Positions 34,223 to 43,222 of a DNA stretch of 64,000 bases are shown here, piece by piece. The notes under the pieces are model-generated. The model saw only the letters and a list, made by a program, of their open reading frames with translations, did not search any database and was not told where the DNA came from. The DNA is taken from assembly GCF_000016785.1 (NCBI RefSeq), contig NC_009486.1, positions 1,488,001 to 1,552,000 of the forward strand, given 5' to 3'. This DNA is from Thermotoga petrophila RKU-1 (GTDB lineage: Bacteria > Thermotogota > Thermotogae > Thermotogales > Thermotogaceae). Position 1 is the stretch's first letter, and each line of letters starts with the position of its first letter. Position numbers and translations under genes: made by a program.

Positions 34223-34236
34223 TAGAAAATTTTCTA
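34223..34236 (+). promoter_or_regulatory. Palindromic operator at the transcription start
   Basis: TAGAAAATTTTCTA is a perfect 14-bp palindrome on the predicted +1, flanked by looser inverted repeats GATATG and CATATC (34213-34245). This is a typical repressor position. The RpiR-type regulator encoded at the end of this operon is the obvious candidate, but no binding evidence exists here. Confidence 0.6.
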
Positions 34237-34280
34237 TCACATATCCAATTTTGAAAAATCTTTTCAAGGGGGTGTTCAAG

Positions 34281-35543
34281 GTGAGAAAGTGGTTGTTTTT
34301 CATGGTTCTTCTGATCGTTGCGGGTCTCATGTTCGGAAAGGTGAACTTCGCATCCACACAGATGACGCCCGCTGCTGAGAGGGAGTTCATGCTCAACAAA
34401 CTCGTGGAATTCTCGAAGAAGACCGGTATCGGTGTGGAGTTTCTCAACTTCGAGTATCCACAGCTCTACAGCAGGCTCCAGGCGGAGATCAGAGCCGGTA
34501 AAAATACGCTGAACCTGATTGCAGACCTCCAGGGAAACCTCTACATAATGGCTTCCGAAGGATTTCTGAGCGATCTCAAGGATCTCAAATTCGAAGGAAA
34601 AACCTTCATCGAGACGCTTGAGAAGTTCGCTTATGTGAAAGGTGAAAAGGTGTTCATTCCCTGGCTCCAGGCAACTTACGTGATGGCCGTTAACAAAAAG
34701 GCGTTTGACTACCTGCCGCGCGGTCTTTCGAAAGAAGACGTCATCAGGGGGACGGAGAAGTGGACTTACGACGCTCTGCTCGAGTGGGCAAAGAACATCT
34801 ATGAGAAGACGAAACAACCCCTTCTTGGCTTCCCGATCGGACCGAAGGGACTCTGGCACAGGTTCCTCCACGGCTACATCTATCCATCCTTCACGGGAGC
34901 GCAGGCTCTGAAGTTCGACAGTGTGAGGGCCGTTGAAATGTGGAACTATCTGAAGGAGCTCTTCAAATACGTACATCCGGCAAGCTCCACCTGGGACGGG
35001 ATGGCCGATCCTCTCCTGAGAGAAGAAGTCTGGATCGCCTGGGATCACACTGCAAGACTCAAACCCGCGATCGTTGAAAAGCCTAACGATTTCGTTGTTG
35101 TACCGGTCCCAAGAGGGCCGATGGGTAGAGGGTACATCATAGTGCTTGTGGGTCTTGCCATACCGAAGGGAGCGGATTTCGAGGAACCCGCGAAAGTGAT
35201 AGACTTCCTCACTTCTCCGGAGATGCAGGTTGAAATCCTCAAGAACGTCGGTTTCTTCCCTGTGGTTCAGGAGGCTGTCGGTGCCGTGCCAGAAGGTGCC
35301 CTCAGGGTGCTCGCGGAAGGTGTGATAAATCAGTCTGCCACGAAGGACTCCGTCGTTTCCTTCATACCGAGTCTTGGATCAAAGAGCGGAGAGTTCACCG
35401 AAACCTACAGGATGGCCTTCACGAGGATCGTCTTCCAAGGTGAAGACCCAGCGAAGGTAGTGAAGGAACTCGGTGAGCGAATCAGACAGCTGTTCAAAGA
35501 ATCCGGAGCGGAACTTCCAGAACCCGACGCGAGCCTCTTCTGA
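34281..35543 (+). CDS. ABC sugar transporter, solute-binding protein (family 1)
   Basis: Extracytoplasmic binding protein of a carbohydrate importer, 420 aa. A Sec signal occupies about the first 23 residues (VRKWLFFMVLLIVAGLMFG). The mature part has the family 1 pattern: LNKLVEFSKKTGIGVEF, PQLYSRLQAEIRAG, MAVNKKAFDYLP and AIPKGADFEEPAKVIDFLTSPEMQ. GTG at 34281 has AAGGGGGTG upstream; a TTG at 34251 lies before that site. Downstream are two permeases, an ATPase and an alpha-mannosidase, so the ligand is likely a mannose-containing glycoside. A strong hairpin just after the gene suggests it is made in excess over the permeases. Confidence 0.88.
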   Translation: MRKWLFFMVLLIVAGLMFGKVNFASTQMTPAAEREFMLNKLVEFSKKTGIGVEFLNFEYPQLYSRLQAEIRAGKNTLNLIADLQGNLYIMASEGFLSDLKDLKFEGKTFIETLEKFAYVKGEKVFIPWLQATYVMAVNKKAFDYLPRGLSKEDVIRGTEKWTYDALLEWAKNIYEKTKQPLLGFPIGPKGLWHRFLHGYIYPSFTGAQALKFDSVRAVEMWNYLKELFKYVHPASSTWDGMADPLLREEVWIAWDHTARLKPAIVEKPNDFVVVPVPRGPMGRGYIIVLVGLAIPKGADFEEPAKVIDFLTSPEMQVEILKNVGFFPVVQEAVGAVPEGALRVLAEGVINQSATKDSVVSFIPSLGSKSGEFTETYRMAFTRIVFQGEDPAKVVKELGERIRQLFKESGAELPEPDASLF

Positions 35544-35550
35544 TAATACC

Positions 35551-35574
35551 GGGGTGGGGATCCCCACCCCTTTT
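35551..35574 (+). terminator. Intercistronic hairpin after the solute-binding protein gene
   Basis: A perfect 20-bp palindrome GGGGTGGGGATCCCCACCCC followed by TTTT lies 8 nt after the stop and 14 nt before the next start codon. It probably acts as a partial terminator or mRNA-stabilising structure that raises binding-protein output. Confidence 0.7.
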
Positions 35575-35587
35575 CCGGGGGTGCATC

Positions 35588-36433
35588 ATGAGAGGGAAAT
35601 GGATTTCTTTTCTTTTGATCCTTCCAGCCGTTCTTTATCTCGTTTTGTTGATGGGATATCCTCTCTTCGAAACGTTCAGACTCGCTTTTACAAGCGATGA
35701 AGGTTTTCTTGGAAATTTCAAGCGCCTTGTGGAGAGTGGTGGTTTCTGGAACGCCATGAAAAACACCCTTCTTCTCACAGCGGTGATCGTCCCCCTTCAA
35801 CTCATACTCGCACTGGGACTCGCTCTTTTTGTCAATCAGAGATTCAGAGGTTACACGACGGTACTTTACTTCATAGCGATTCCATTGGCTCTGAGTGATG
35901 TTACAGCGGCGCTCATGAGTTACACTATATTTTCTCCGAACGGGTATCTCAACAAAATTTTCATGAATTTGCATCTGATAGAAAGACCCATCTATTTCTT
36001 TGGATACATGTTCAAGGCAAGAGAATTCTGGGTGATCGTCCTCACGGAGGTGTGGAGGGCTACTCCCCTTGTTTTCATCATTCTACTGGCGGGTCTTCAG
36101 TCGATAAACAAAGAGTATCTGGAAGCGGCAGATCTCTTCGGTTTTTCAAGATGGAAGAAATTCACAAAGATCATACTTCCACTCCTGAAACCATCGATCA
36201 TGTCAGCGCTCCTTCTGAGAACTCTCTTCGCGTTCCAGATATTCGGTGTGGTGTGGCTTCTTGCGGGAAGGGATATTCCCGTTCTCGCTGGTGAGACCTA
36301 CTACTGGTACACCTTCATGAACGACCCGAAGATGGCCAGTGCGTACGCTCTCGTGATCGCCCTTGTCACCATCGTGGTCAGCTGGTTCTACATCACCTTC
36401 CTCAGTGCAAAACATCTGGAGGGGGCACGATGA
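35588..36433 (+). CDS. ABC sugar transporter permease (MalF/UgpA type)
   Basis: Inner-membrane permease of 281 aa with six predicted helices. The first is ISFLLILPAVLYLVLLMGYPLFETF, with the usual YPLF motif of the MalF/UgpA family. The EAA loop reads YLEAADLFGFSRWKKFTKIILPLLKPSI, where it couples to the ATPase. The ATG follows GGGGGTG. It overlaps the second permease by ATGA. Confidence 0.93.
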   Translation: MRGKWISFLLILPAVLYLVLLMGYPLFETFRLAFTSDEGFLGNFKRLVESGGFWNAMKNTLLLTAVIVPLQLILALGLALFVNQRFRGYTTVLYFIAIPLALSDVTAALMSYTIFSPNGYLNKIFMNLHLIERPIYFFGYMFKAREFWVIVLTEVWRATPLVFIILLAGLQSINKEYLEAADLFGFSRWKKFTKIILPLLKPSIMSALLLRTLFAFQIFGVVWLLAGRDIPVLAGETYYWYTFMNDPKMASAYALVIALVTIVVSWFYITFLSAKHLEGAR

Positions 36434-37227
36434 TGAAGAGGTTCTTCATTGTTTTTCTTTCGGTGATCATTTCCCTGTGGTTTCTGACGCCGGTGTTCTT
36501 CATTGTTCTTGCGTCTCTAACACCGTCCTCGGATTACTACAATCCCAGCAGGATCTTTCCAAGCAGTCTCACACTGGAACATCTCTACAAGCTGTTCGTC
36601 ACCCTCGGGGGTGGGAAAGCCACTCTGGTCAGTGTGCAGGTGGCACTCATCTCGATAGGGATCTCTTTCCTGCTGGGACTTCCAGCTGGATACGCCCTCA
36701 CAAGGTACGTGTTTCCGGGAAAGAACATCATCAGACTTTCCATGCTCATGACGAGATCGATTCCGTTGATTGTGGTGGCGGTACCTCTTGTGGTTCTCTA
36801 CATGAGGTTCAACCTCGCGGACACCACGCTCGGTGTGGCACTGGCTCACGCTTCCATGATACTGCCGTTCGTCGTCCTCATCACATCCAGTGTTTTCTCC
36901 GGAATTTCTGTCGAATACGAAGAAGCGGGGATGGTTTTCGGCCTCAGCAGATTCCAGGCGTTCATAAGGATCACGTTGCCTCTTGCTCTTCCTGGACTCG
37001 CCGCATCCGCCATATTCGCCTTCATCATGTCCTGGAACGAAGTCTTCGCTTCTTCGATCCTCACACTCACGAACAGAACGCTTCCAGCACACATTCTGAA
37101 CACCGCTATGGCCTCACCGGACTACTTCAAGTTCGCTGCGGGAACGATCATGGCCGTTCCTGCGATGATCTTTATATTCTTCATAAGAAAATACCTTGTG
37201 AGCATGTGGGGGATCACCCTGAAATGA
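36430..37227 (+). CDS. ABC sugar transporter permease (MalG/UgpE type)
   Basis: Second permease, 265 aa, six helices. The family motif LTPVFFIVLASLTP follows helix 1, and the EAA loop is EYEEAGMVFGLSRFQAFIRITLPLALPG. The C-terminal GTIMAVPAMIFIFFIRKYLVSMWGITLK is the standard MalG-like ending. Unlike the MalG at 58322 it has no large insertion. GGAGGGGG precedes the ATGATG start. Confidence 0.93.
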   Translation: MMKRFFIVFLSVIISLWFLTPVFFIVLASLTPSSDYYNPSRIFPSSLTLEHLYKLFVTLGGGKATLVSVQVALISIGISFLLGLPAGYALTRYVFPGKNIIRLSMLMTRSIPLIVVAVPLVVLYMRFNLADTTLGVALAHASMILPFVVLITSSVFSGISVEYEEAGMVFGLSRFQAFIRITLPLALPGLAASAIFAFIMSWNEVFASSILTLTNRTLPAHILNTAMASPDYFKFAAGTIMAVPAMIFIFFIRKYLVSMWGITLK

Positions 37228-37240
37228 GAGGTGATCGATC

Positions 37241-38308
37241 TTGGCGCAGGTAAGAATAGACGGAGTGAAGAAATATTTCGGGAATGTGAAAGCCCTCGAT
37301 GGAATCGACCTTGTTGTGAACGAAGGGGAGTTCCTGGTTCTTCTCGGTCCATCCGGCTGTGGAAAGACGACCCTTCTGAGGTGTATAGCGGGCCTCGAGC
37401 AGGTGACCGGGGGAAGGATCTTCTTCAACGATCGCGATGTGACGAACCTTCCTCCGAAGGACAGGAACATTTCGATGGTCTTCCAGAGCTACGCGGTGTG
37501 GCCCCACATGAAGGTGTACGACAACATCGCGTATCCTCTGAAACTGAAAAAAGTCCCGAAAGAGGAGATAGAAAAGAGGGTAAAGTGGGCAGCGGATCTC
37601 CTTCACATCTCCGAACTCCTCGACAGATATCCCGCGCAGCTCTCCGGAGGTCAGAGGCAGAGGGTTGCCGTTGCCCGCGCGATCGTTCACGAACCCGAAG
37701 TGCTCTTGATGGACGAGCCTCTTTCTAATCTGGACGCGCTTTTGAGGGTGAAGATGAGAAGCGAGCTGAAAAAGCTCCAGGAAAGAATAGGAGTCACCAC
37801 CATCTATGTGACTCATGACCAGACAGAGGCCATGACGATGGGAGACAGAATCGCGGTGATGAACCAGGGGAGAATCCAGCAGGTTGGTACGCCCTCTGAG
37901 ATCTATCACCACCCGGTGAACATCTTCGTTGCTGGTTTTGTGGGGTCTCCGCAGATGAACTTCTTAGAGATGGAAGTGAGATCGGAAGGAAATAGCGTTG
38001 TCCTCCAAAACGGTGAGATAAAGATTCCCGCGAAGACCGATCCAGGTGCAAAAAAGGTGATCCTTGGTATTCGACCGGAGAACGTCTATCTGGAGGAAAA
38101 GCCGAACACTTTGAAGCTGGAAGGAGAGGTTTATTTCGCCGAGAAACTCATGTCGGATACGATTCTCCATCTCAACGTTGGAAGTGAGAAGATCGTCGCA
38201 AAAATTCCAGGGGATGTGGATTTCAGAAGCGGTGAGAAGATCACGTTTTTCCTGGACGTTGAAAAGATCCATCTCTTTCACCCTGAGACGGGAGAGAGAA
38301 TCTCATGA
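37241..38308 (+). CDS. ABC sugar transporter ATP-binding protein (MalK/UgpC type)
   Basis: ATPase subunit of 355 aa. Walker A is [13 protein letters not shown], the Q-loop VFQSYAVWPHMKVYDN, signature LSGGQRQRVAVARA, Walker B VLLMDEPLSNLDALLR and switch VTHDQTEAMTM. The C-terminal 120 residues form the OB-type regulatory domain of MalK-like proteins (GIRPENVYLEE). Having its own ATPase is notable, because the MalEFG system in this window has none. The TTG start follows GAGGTGATCGATC. It overlaps the mannosidase gene by ATGA. Confidence 0.94.
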   Translation: MAQVRIDGVKKYFGNVKALDGIDLVVNEGEFLVLLGPSGCGKTTLLRCIAGLEQVTGGRIFFNDRDVTNLPPKDRNISMVFQSYAVWPHMKVYDNIAYPLKLKKVPKEEIEKRVKWAADLLHISELLDRYPAQLSGGQRQRVAVARAIVHEPEVLLMDEPLSNLDALLRVKMRSELKKLQERIGVTTIYVTHDQTEAMTMGDRIAVMNQGRIQQVGTPSEIYHHPVNIFVAGFVGSPQMNFLEMEVRSEGNSVVLQNGEIKIPAKTDPGAKKVILGIRPENVYLEEKPNTLKLEGEVYFAEKLMSDTILHLNVGSEKIVAKIPGDVDFRSGEKITFFLDVEKIHLFHPETGERIS

Positions 38309-40803
38309 AAGTGAAGGTGGTTGTTCACAACCACTGGGACAGAGAGTGGTTCACCTCTTCTGAAGTGACCTCTAAATGGCTGAAAGAAGTTTTTTTCAGA
38401 GTGAAAGAGCTTGTTCAGAAGAATCCAGAATTCGTGTACGTTCTGGATGGCCAAACAGCTGCGGTTGAAGATCTCCTCGTTTACCATCCGGACCTCGAAG
38501 AAGATCTCAGAGAGCTTGTGAGATCTGGAAGACTCCTTGTTGGTCCGTATTATATCCAGATAGACTGGAGAATTCCGGGTGAAGCTTCCATTTTGAAAAA
38601 CTTCGAGATAGGAGAAAAAGACACGAATCGTTTTGGACGACGCATGAACGCCGGATGGCTTCTCGACAGTTTCGGTCACATATCACAGGAACCTCAACTG
38701 CACAGAATCTTTGGAATAGAAAAGGTCTTTCTGTGGAGGGGAATTTCCTTCGAAAACGACGGGATCTCCCAGGAGTTTTTCTGGAAAGGAAGCGATGGAA
38801 CGGCTGTCCAGGGTGTTTTCCTCGTGGGAGGATACAGGAACCTCTACAATTTGAAGGAAACGCGGGATATCGCGGAGAAGAGACTGAAACACGAAGTGGA
38901 AAAACTCGCAAAATTCTCGAGATCTGGAGAAATTCTTCTTCTCGACGGATACGATATAGATCTCTCTCCCGAGGATCCCAAAGATTATCTGAACGTTGAG
39001 ATTGTCTCACCAGAAGAGTTTCCCGAGAGATTCCCTGAAGATGCCCCCACCCTCTCTGGAGAGCTCCTTTCTGGAAGGTACGCCTGCGTCTTTCCAGGGA
39101 CACTCTCCACAAGAGCTTATCTGAAGCTTGAAAGTGATCTTGTAGAGAAGCTTTTGAAAATGAACGATCTTCTCTCTGTTTTGAACGGAGAGGAGTTAAG
39201 TGATCTTTTCTGGAGAGATTACCTGAAAACTCTCGCGCACGACAACAGCTGCGGTGTTTGTGCTGACCACGTCCACGAAAAAATGGAGAGAACGTACAGA
39301 AACGTGTATTTCCTTGTGAAATCTTCTGTTGAATCCAGGCTGAGGCACCTTGTAGAGCGTTCAGGTCTTGAGAAGGGAACCTACGCACTCTCTCTATCGC
39401 CCTTTTCCTACAACCATCACTTCTGCGATGGCGAGAGGACATTCCTGTTGAAAACAAACGGTGCAGGGCTGTTCAAAACAGAAGTTGCCGACGAGAAGAA
39501 AGAAGTGAAGGAACTCACCTGGGAAAACGAATACTACAGAGCCTATTTTGAAGGAGACGGCACACTTGTTCTGAATAACAGGAAAGCGGGTGTTTTGAAA
39601 CTGTTCAAAGAAGATGGTGACGCTTACACCACCTCTGTTGAAGAAACTGATTTTTCGATTTCTCTGGAGAAGATGAGAACAGTTTTGCAAACGAAACACT
39701 CGATGGTGGTGGAACTGGAAAGAACGATACGTTCCTCGCAATGCCTGATCGAGACGAAAGAACGCGTGATCTTCGATGAAACCCCGCTCGTGAAGTGGCG
39801 TATCGCGTTGAAGATAAAGGGGAAAAACTACAAGCTTTCAATGGTTTATGAAACGGGAAGTGGCGAAATCTTCGCGAAGATGCCTTTTGACGTGGTGAAA
39901 AGGAAAGAAAAAGACTCCTACCTTCTTCCTGAAACACCTCCTGAGGAACTGAAGGAGATTTTGCTTGCAGCAAGAGAAACAGGTGAAGTGAGGGAATTTC
40001 CGTTTCAGGGGTTTGTGTCCGTCTGGAGTGAAGAAAGTTCAAAGACTATTCTCGCAAGAGGTCTTAGAGAGTACTGGATGGAAGAAGGAAAAGTACACGT
40101 CACTTTGAGCAGGTCCGTTGAGTGGATAGCAAAAGAGGTTAAAAACAGAGTTGGTGACGCGGGACCCATGATGTATGTTCCGGGGGCAAAGTGTGAAGGA
40201 GTTTTCACAGTGGATCTTGCGTTCATGGAACTGCCGGTTCATCCACGTAGCGAAGAGTTCTTCAGATGGTACCTTCTCTTCGATAATCCTCCTCTTCTTT
40301 TAGATGTTGAAGCTGACGGCACCGAAAAGGAGAAAACTTTCTTCTTCTCTTCTCTCCCCTGGGCCGGTGTGAAGGATCGGTATCACCTCTGGGTGTACAA
40401 TCCGTACCTCGAAGAAATAGAAGGTCTGAGACCGCTTCAGATAGGTGAGAAATCGATAGAGTCTCTCTCAGAGAAACAATGCTTTGTTTCGAGACTGAAC
40501 ATTTTGAATTTCCCGGAGTTTCCCGTTGTTTCCGTGGAAAAGAACCCGGAAGGTGAAGTGATCGAATTTTTGAAAGAAACGCTCTCCAGCCTCGAAGATG
40601 AAATTACCGATCTTGAGGGAAAGGACGATCCTCGATCGAAGCATCGGCTCTTCTCTCTTCTGAGAACGAAAAAGGAAATAGAACTTTCCCTTCAGTATCT
40701 GATAGATGTCGAGAAAACAGCGAGAGAGCTGAACGAGCTTCGAATGAAGAGAAGAACCTACGACTACGTGGTGGAACTCTTTGAAAGCGAGGAGAGAGAA
40801 TGA
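38305..40803 (+). CDS. GH38 alpha-mannosidase (MngB-like)
   Basis: Intracellular (no signal peptide) retaining alpha-mannosidase, 832 aa. GH38 landmarks are VHNHWDREWF (Zn ligands His and Asp), VLDGQTAAVEDLL, VGPYYIQIDWRIPGEA with the nucleophile Asp region, LDSFGHISQEPQ, LWRGISFE and AHDNSCGVCADHVHEKM. The pattern is closest to the bacterial MngB type, which cleaves mannosylglycerate in E. coli. The C-terminus (about 755-832) is a predicted coiled coil (SSLEDEITDLEGK). It directly follows an importer and precedes two glycosyltransferases, so its natural substrate may be an imported or endogenous mannoside rather than beta-mannan. Confidence 0.9.
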   Translation: MKVKVVVHNHWDREWFTSSEVTSKWLKEVFFRVKELVQKNPEFVYVLDGQTAAVEDLLVYHPDLEEDLRELVRSGRLLVGPYYIQIDWRIPGEASILKNFEIGEKDTNRFGRRMNAGWLLDSFGHISQEPQLHRIFGIEKVFLWRGISFENDGISQEFFWKGSDGTAVQGVFLVGGYRNLYNLKETRDIAEKRLKHEVEKLAKFSRSGEILLLDGYDIDLSPEDPKDYLNVEIVSPEEFPERFPEDAPTLSGELLSGRYACVFPGTLSTRAYLKLESDLVEKLLKMNDLLSVLNGEELSDLFWRDYLKTLAHDNSCGVCADHVHEKMERTYRNVYFLVKSSVESRLRHLVERSGLEKGTYALSLSPFSYNHHFCDGERTFLLKTNGAGLFKTEVADEKKEVKELTWENEYYRAYFEGDGTLVLNNRKAGVLKLFKEDGDAYTTSVEETDFSISLEKMRTVLQTKHSMVVELERTIRSSQCLIETKERVIFDETPLVKWRIALKIKGKNYKLSMVYETGSGEIFAKMPFDVVKRKEKDSYLLPETPPEELKEILLAARETGEVREFPFQGFVSVWSEESSKTILARGLREYWMEEGKVHVTLSRSVEWIAKEVKNRVGDAGPMMYVPGAKCEGVFTVDLAFMELPVHPRSEEFFRWYLLFDNPPLLLDVEADGTEKEKTFFFSSLPWAGVKDRYHLWVYNPYLEEIEGLRPLQIGEKSIESLSEKQCFVSRLNILNFPEFPVVSVEKNPEGEVIEFLKETLSSLEDEITDLEGKDDPRSKHRLFSLLRTKKEIELSLQYLIDVEKTARELNELRMKRRTYDYVVELFESEERE

Positions 40804-42083
40804 AAATAGCGCTCATTCACTACCGGGGAGGTCTCATGGATGGTGTCTCACTCGAGATGGAAAAGTGGAAGAAGGTTCTCACAAAGATGGGCCACGAAGT
40901 CCACATCGTTGCCGGAAACAAGAAAGAGGGAGTCGATCTCACTCTAAAGGAGATCGGTTTTGAAAATCCAGATTTTGAAAGGGTGAACAGGAACTTCTTC
41001 GGAGGAATAAAAGATTTCCTCAGTGAAAAAGAGTTTCTCGATTTCTTGAAAGAAAAAGAGGAAGAGCTCTTCCACATCCTGAACGAAGCCTTGAAAGATT
41101 ACGATCTCATCGTTCCCAACAACATCTGGTCCCTTGGACTCTTTCCGTCCCTGGGCCTTGCCCTTTCGAGATTGGAAAAGAACTTCGTCGCGCATCACCA
41201 CGATTTTTGGTGGGAGAGGAAACATCTGATTCCGGAAAACAGAAGATTCAGGGAGATCCTTGATAAACACTTCCCTCCAGATCTTCCAAACGTGAAACAC
41301 GTTGTCATAAACACGATCGCTCAAAGGGAGCTTAAAAGACGCAGAAACATCGATTCTGTCGTGGTGCCAAACGTCATGGATTTCAGCTCTCCCATCACTT
41401 CTGAAGAGATGTACCACAGGGTGAGAGAAGAACTTCAGATAGCGCCTGGCACGATTGTGGCCCTCCAGGCAACCAGAATCGATAGAAGAAAAACGATCGA
41501 ACTTTCGATAGATGTGGTGTCACTTCTGAAGGAAACACTGACATCGAAAAAAGAAGCTGATCTCTACAACGGAGAGAGATACAGCGGAGAAGTGATCCTT
41601 CTCTTTTCCGGTATCTGCGAAGACGAAGAGTATCTGAAAGAACTCAAAGAATACGCTTCTTCAAAAGGAGTATCGCTTCTTGTCCTGAGCGAGGAAGTGA
41701 GAAAAAACACCTCTTTGTTCTGGAAGCTCTACAACGCCGCCGATTTTGTCACGTATCCATCGATACTCGAGGGATGGGGGAATCAGCTTCTGGAAGCGAT
41801 CGCAGCCAAAAAGCCCGTGGTGCTTTTCGAGTACGAAGTCTTCAAATCAGATATAAAAGCAGCCGGCCTGAAATACGTCAGTCTTGGAGATCGATGCTTC
41901 AGAGAGAACGACCTTGTAAAGGTGGACGAGAGGATTTTGAAAAAGGCCGTCGAGGAAATTTCTCGTCTCCTCTTCGATCCGTCTCTTTACAGGGAGACTG
42001 TCGAACACAACTTTGAAGTGGGAAAGAGGCACTTCAGTTTAGAGAGACTGGAAGACATACTGAGCAGGGAGGTATTACCATGA
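40800..42083 (+). CDS. GT4-family glycosyltransferase
   Basis: A 427-aa GT-B glycosyltransferase. The N-terminal Rossmann domain begins MKIALIHYRGGLMDGVSLEMEKWKK. FVAHHHDFWWERK and VVVPNVMDF precede the nucleotide-sugar domain, which has ATRIDRRKTIELSIDVV, an unusual insert of about 20 residues (KKEADLYNGERYSGEV), and the GT4 EGWGNQLLEAIA acceptor/donor motif. Donor and acceptor are not visible from sequence. Sandwiched between a GH38 mannosidase and a GT-A enzyme, it may be a mannosyltransferase of compatible-solute synthesis, such as the second step to mannosylglucosylglycerate, which is known from Petrotoga. That is inference. Confidence 0.85.
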   Translation: MKIALIHYRGGLMDGVSLEMEKWKKVLTKMGHEVHIVAGNKKEGVDLTLKEIGFENPDFERVNRNFFGGIKDFLSEKEFLDFLKEKEEELFHILNEALKDYDLIVPNNIWSLGLFPSLGLALSRLEKNFVAHHHDFWWERKHLIPENRRFREILDKHFPPDLPNVKHVVINTIAQRELKRRRNIDSVVVPNVMDFSSPITSEEMYHRVREELQIAPGTIVALQATRIDRRKTIELSIDVVSLLKETLTSKKEADLYNGERYSGEVILLFSGICEDEEYLKELKEYASSKGVSLLVLSEEVRKNTSLFWKLYNAADFVTYPSILEGWGNQLLEAIAAKKPVVLFEYEVFKSDIKAAGLKYVSLGDRCFRENDLVKVDERILKKAVEEISRLLFDPSLYRETVEHNFEVGKRHFSLERLEDILSREVLP

Positions 42084-43222
42084 AAGTGGTTGTGGGGATA
42101 CCGAGTTACAACAACGCCGAAACGATTTCTCACGTTGCGAGAACAGCGGCGCAGGGAATTGTAGATTTCTTCGATGGTGATGGTATGATCGTGAACTCCG
42201 ATGGAGGATCGGCAGATGGGACAAGAGAGCGCTTCATGGAGACCGATACTTTCGGTCTTCCCAAAGAGAGCTTCGTTTATGAAGGCCTTCCCGGAAAGGG
42301 AAGCGCGATGAGAGCGATCATGGAGTTTGCTATGAAACAGGGTGCGGAAGCGGTTGTTTTTCTCGACTCTGATCTTCGAAGTGTCAAACCCTGGTGGATC
42401 GAAAGACTCGCAGGACCTATTTTGAAAGGAGAGGCAGATTACGTCACTCCCTTCTATCTGAGGCACAGGTTTGACGGTACGATCACGAACAACGTGTGTT
42501 TTCCAATAACGGCTGTTCTCTACGGTAAGAAGGTGCGACAACCCATCGGTGGGGATTTCGGTGTGGGAAGAAAGCTCCTCGAGATTTATCTGGAAAAACC
42601 AAAAGAGATCTGGAACACGGACGTTGCAAGATTCGGGATCGACATATGGATGACCACAACCGCTATAAACGAGTCTGGAAGGGTGGTTCAGGCAGCTCTC
42701 GGAGCGAAGGTGCACGACGTGAAAGACCCGGGAAAACATCTGAAGGGAATGTTCCTTCAGGTCGTGGGAACGCTCTTCGAACTTGTGATCACCTACGAAA
42801 ACGCCTGGAAAGAAGTATGGAAGATAGAAGACGTTCCCATCTATGGTGAAACTCCTCAAGAGGAAGTTCCTCCTATGAGTATAGATATCGAAAACCTCAA
42901 AAAACTCGCAAGAGAAACTCTGGAAGAAGTGGAGTACATAGACCGCAGCATCCTGTCGGAAGTGAAAGAAAACGGTACACTGAGTCTCTCTTCCTGGATT
43001 GACACCCTCTACAGGAGCGCTGTTCAGTACAGGAAAACAAGGGATAAAAGAGTGGTGGAGAATCTTCTGCCGTTCTACTTCGCAAGAACCGTACGGTTCG
43101 CGGAAGAGGTAAAATCTCTATCGGATGAAGAAGCAGAAAAATACGTGTACGAACAGCTCGATGTGTTTCTGGAGAAGAAACGCTTGTTCAAGGAGGAATG
43201 GGAAGTTGAAAATAAAAGATAA
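42080..43222 (+). CDS. GT-A glycosyltransferase resembling GT81/GT78 (gluco- or mannosylglycerate synthase type)
   Basis: A 380-aa GT-A enzyme with an alpha-helical C-terminal domain. Visible motifs are VGIPSYNNAETI, NSDGGSADGTRE, the GLPGKGSAMRAIMEF stretch, the DxD-type metal site in VFLDSDLRSVKPWWI, RQPIGGDFGVGRKLL, RFGIDIWMTTTAI, and the metal His in KVHDVKDPGKHLKGMF. This order parallels glucosyl-3-phosphoglycerate synthase (GT81) and mannosylglycerate synthase (GT78). Such enzymes start glucosylglycerate or mannosylglycerate synthesis. No signal or membrane segment is present. It overlaps the GT4 gene by ATGA and the RpiR gene by 17 nt. Confidence 0.82.
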   Translation: MKVVVGIPSYNNAETISHVARTAAQGIVDFFDGDGMIVNSDGGSADGTRERFMETDTFGLPKESFVYEGLPGKGSAMRAIMEFAMKQGAEAVVFLDSDLRSVKPWWIERLAGPILKGEADYVTPFYLRHRFDGTITNNVCFPITAVLYGKKVRQPIGGDFGVGRKLLEIYLEKPKEIWNTDVARFGIDIWMTTTAINESGRVVQAALGAKVHDVKDPGKHLKGMFLQVVGTLFELVITYENAWKEVWKIEDVPIYGETPQEEVPPMSIDIENLKKLARETLEEVEYIDRSILSEVKENGTLSLSSWIDTLYRSAVQYRKTRDKRVVENLLPFYFARTVRFAEEVKSLSDEEAEKYVYEQLDVFLEKKRLFKEEWEVENKR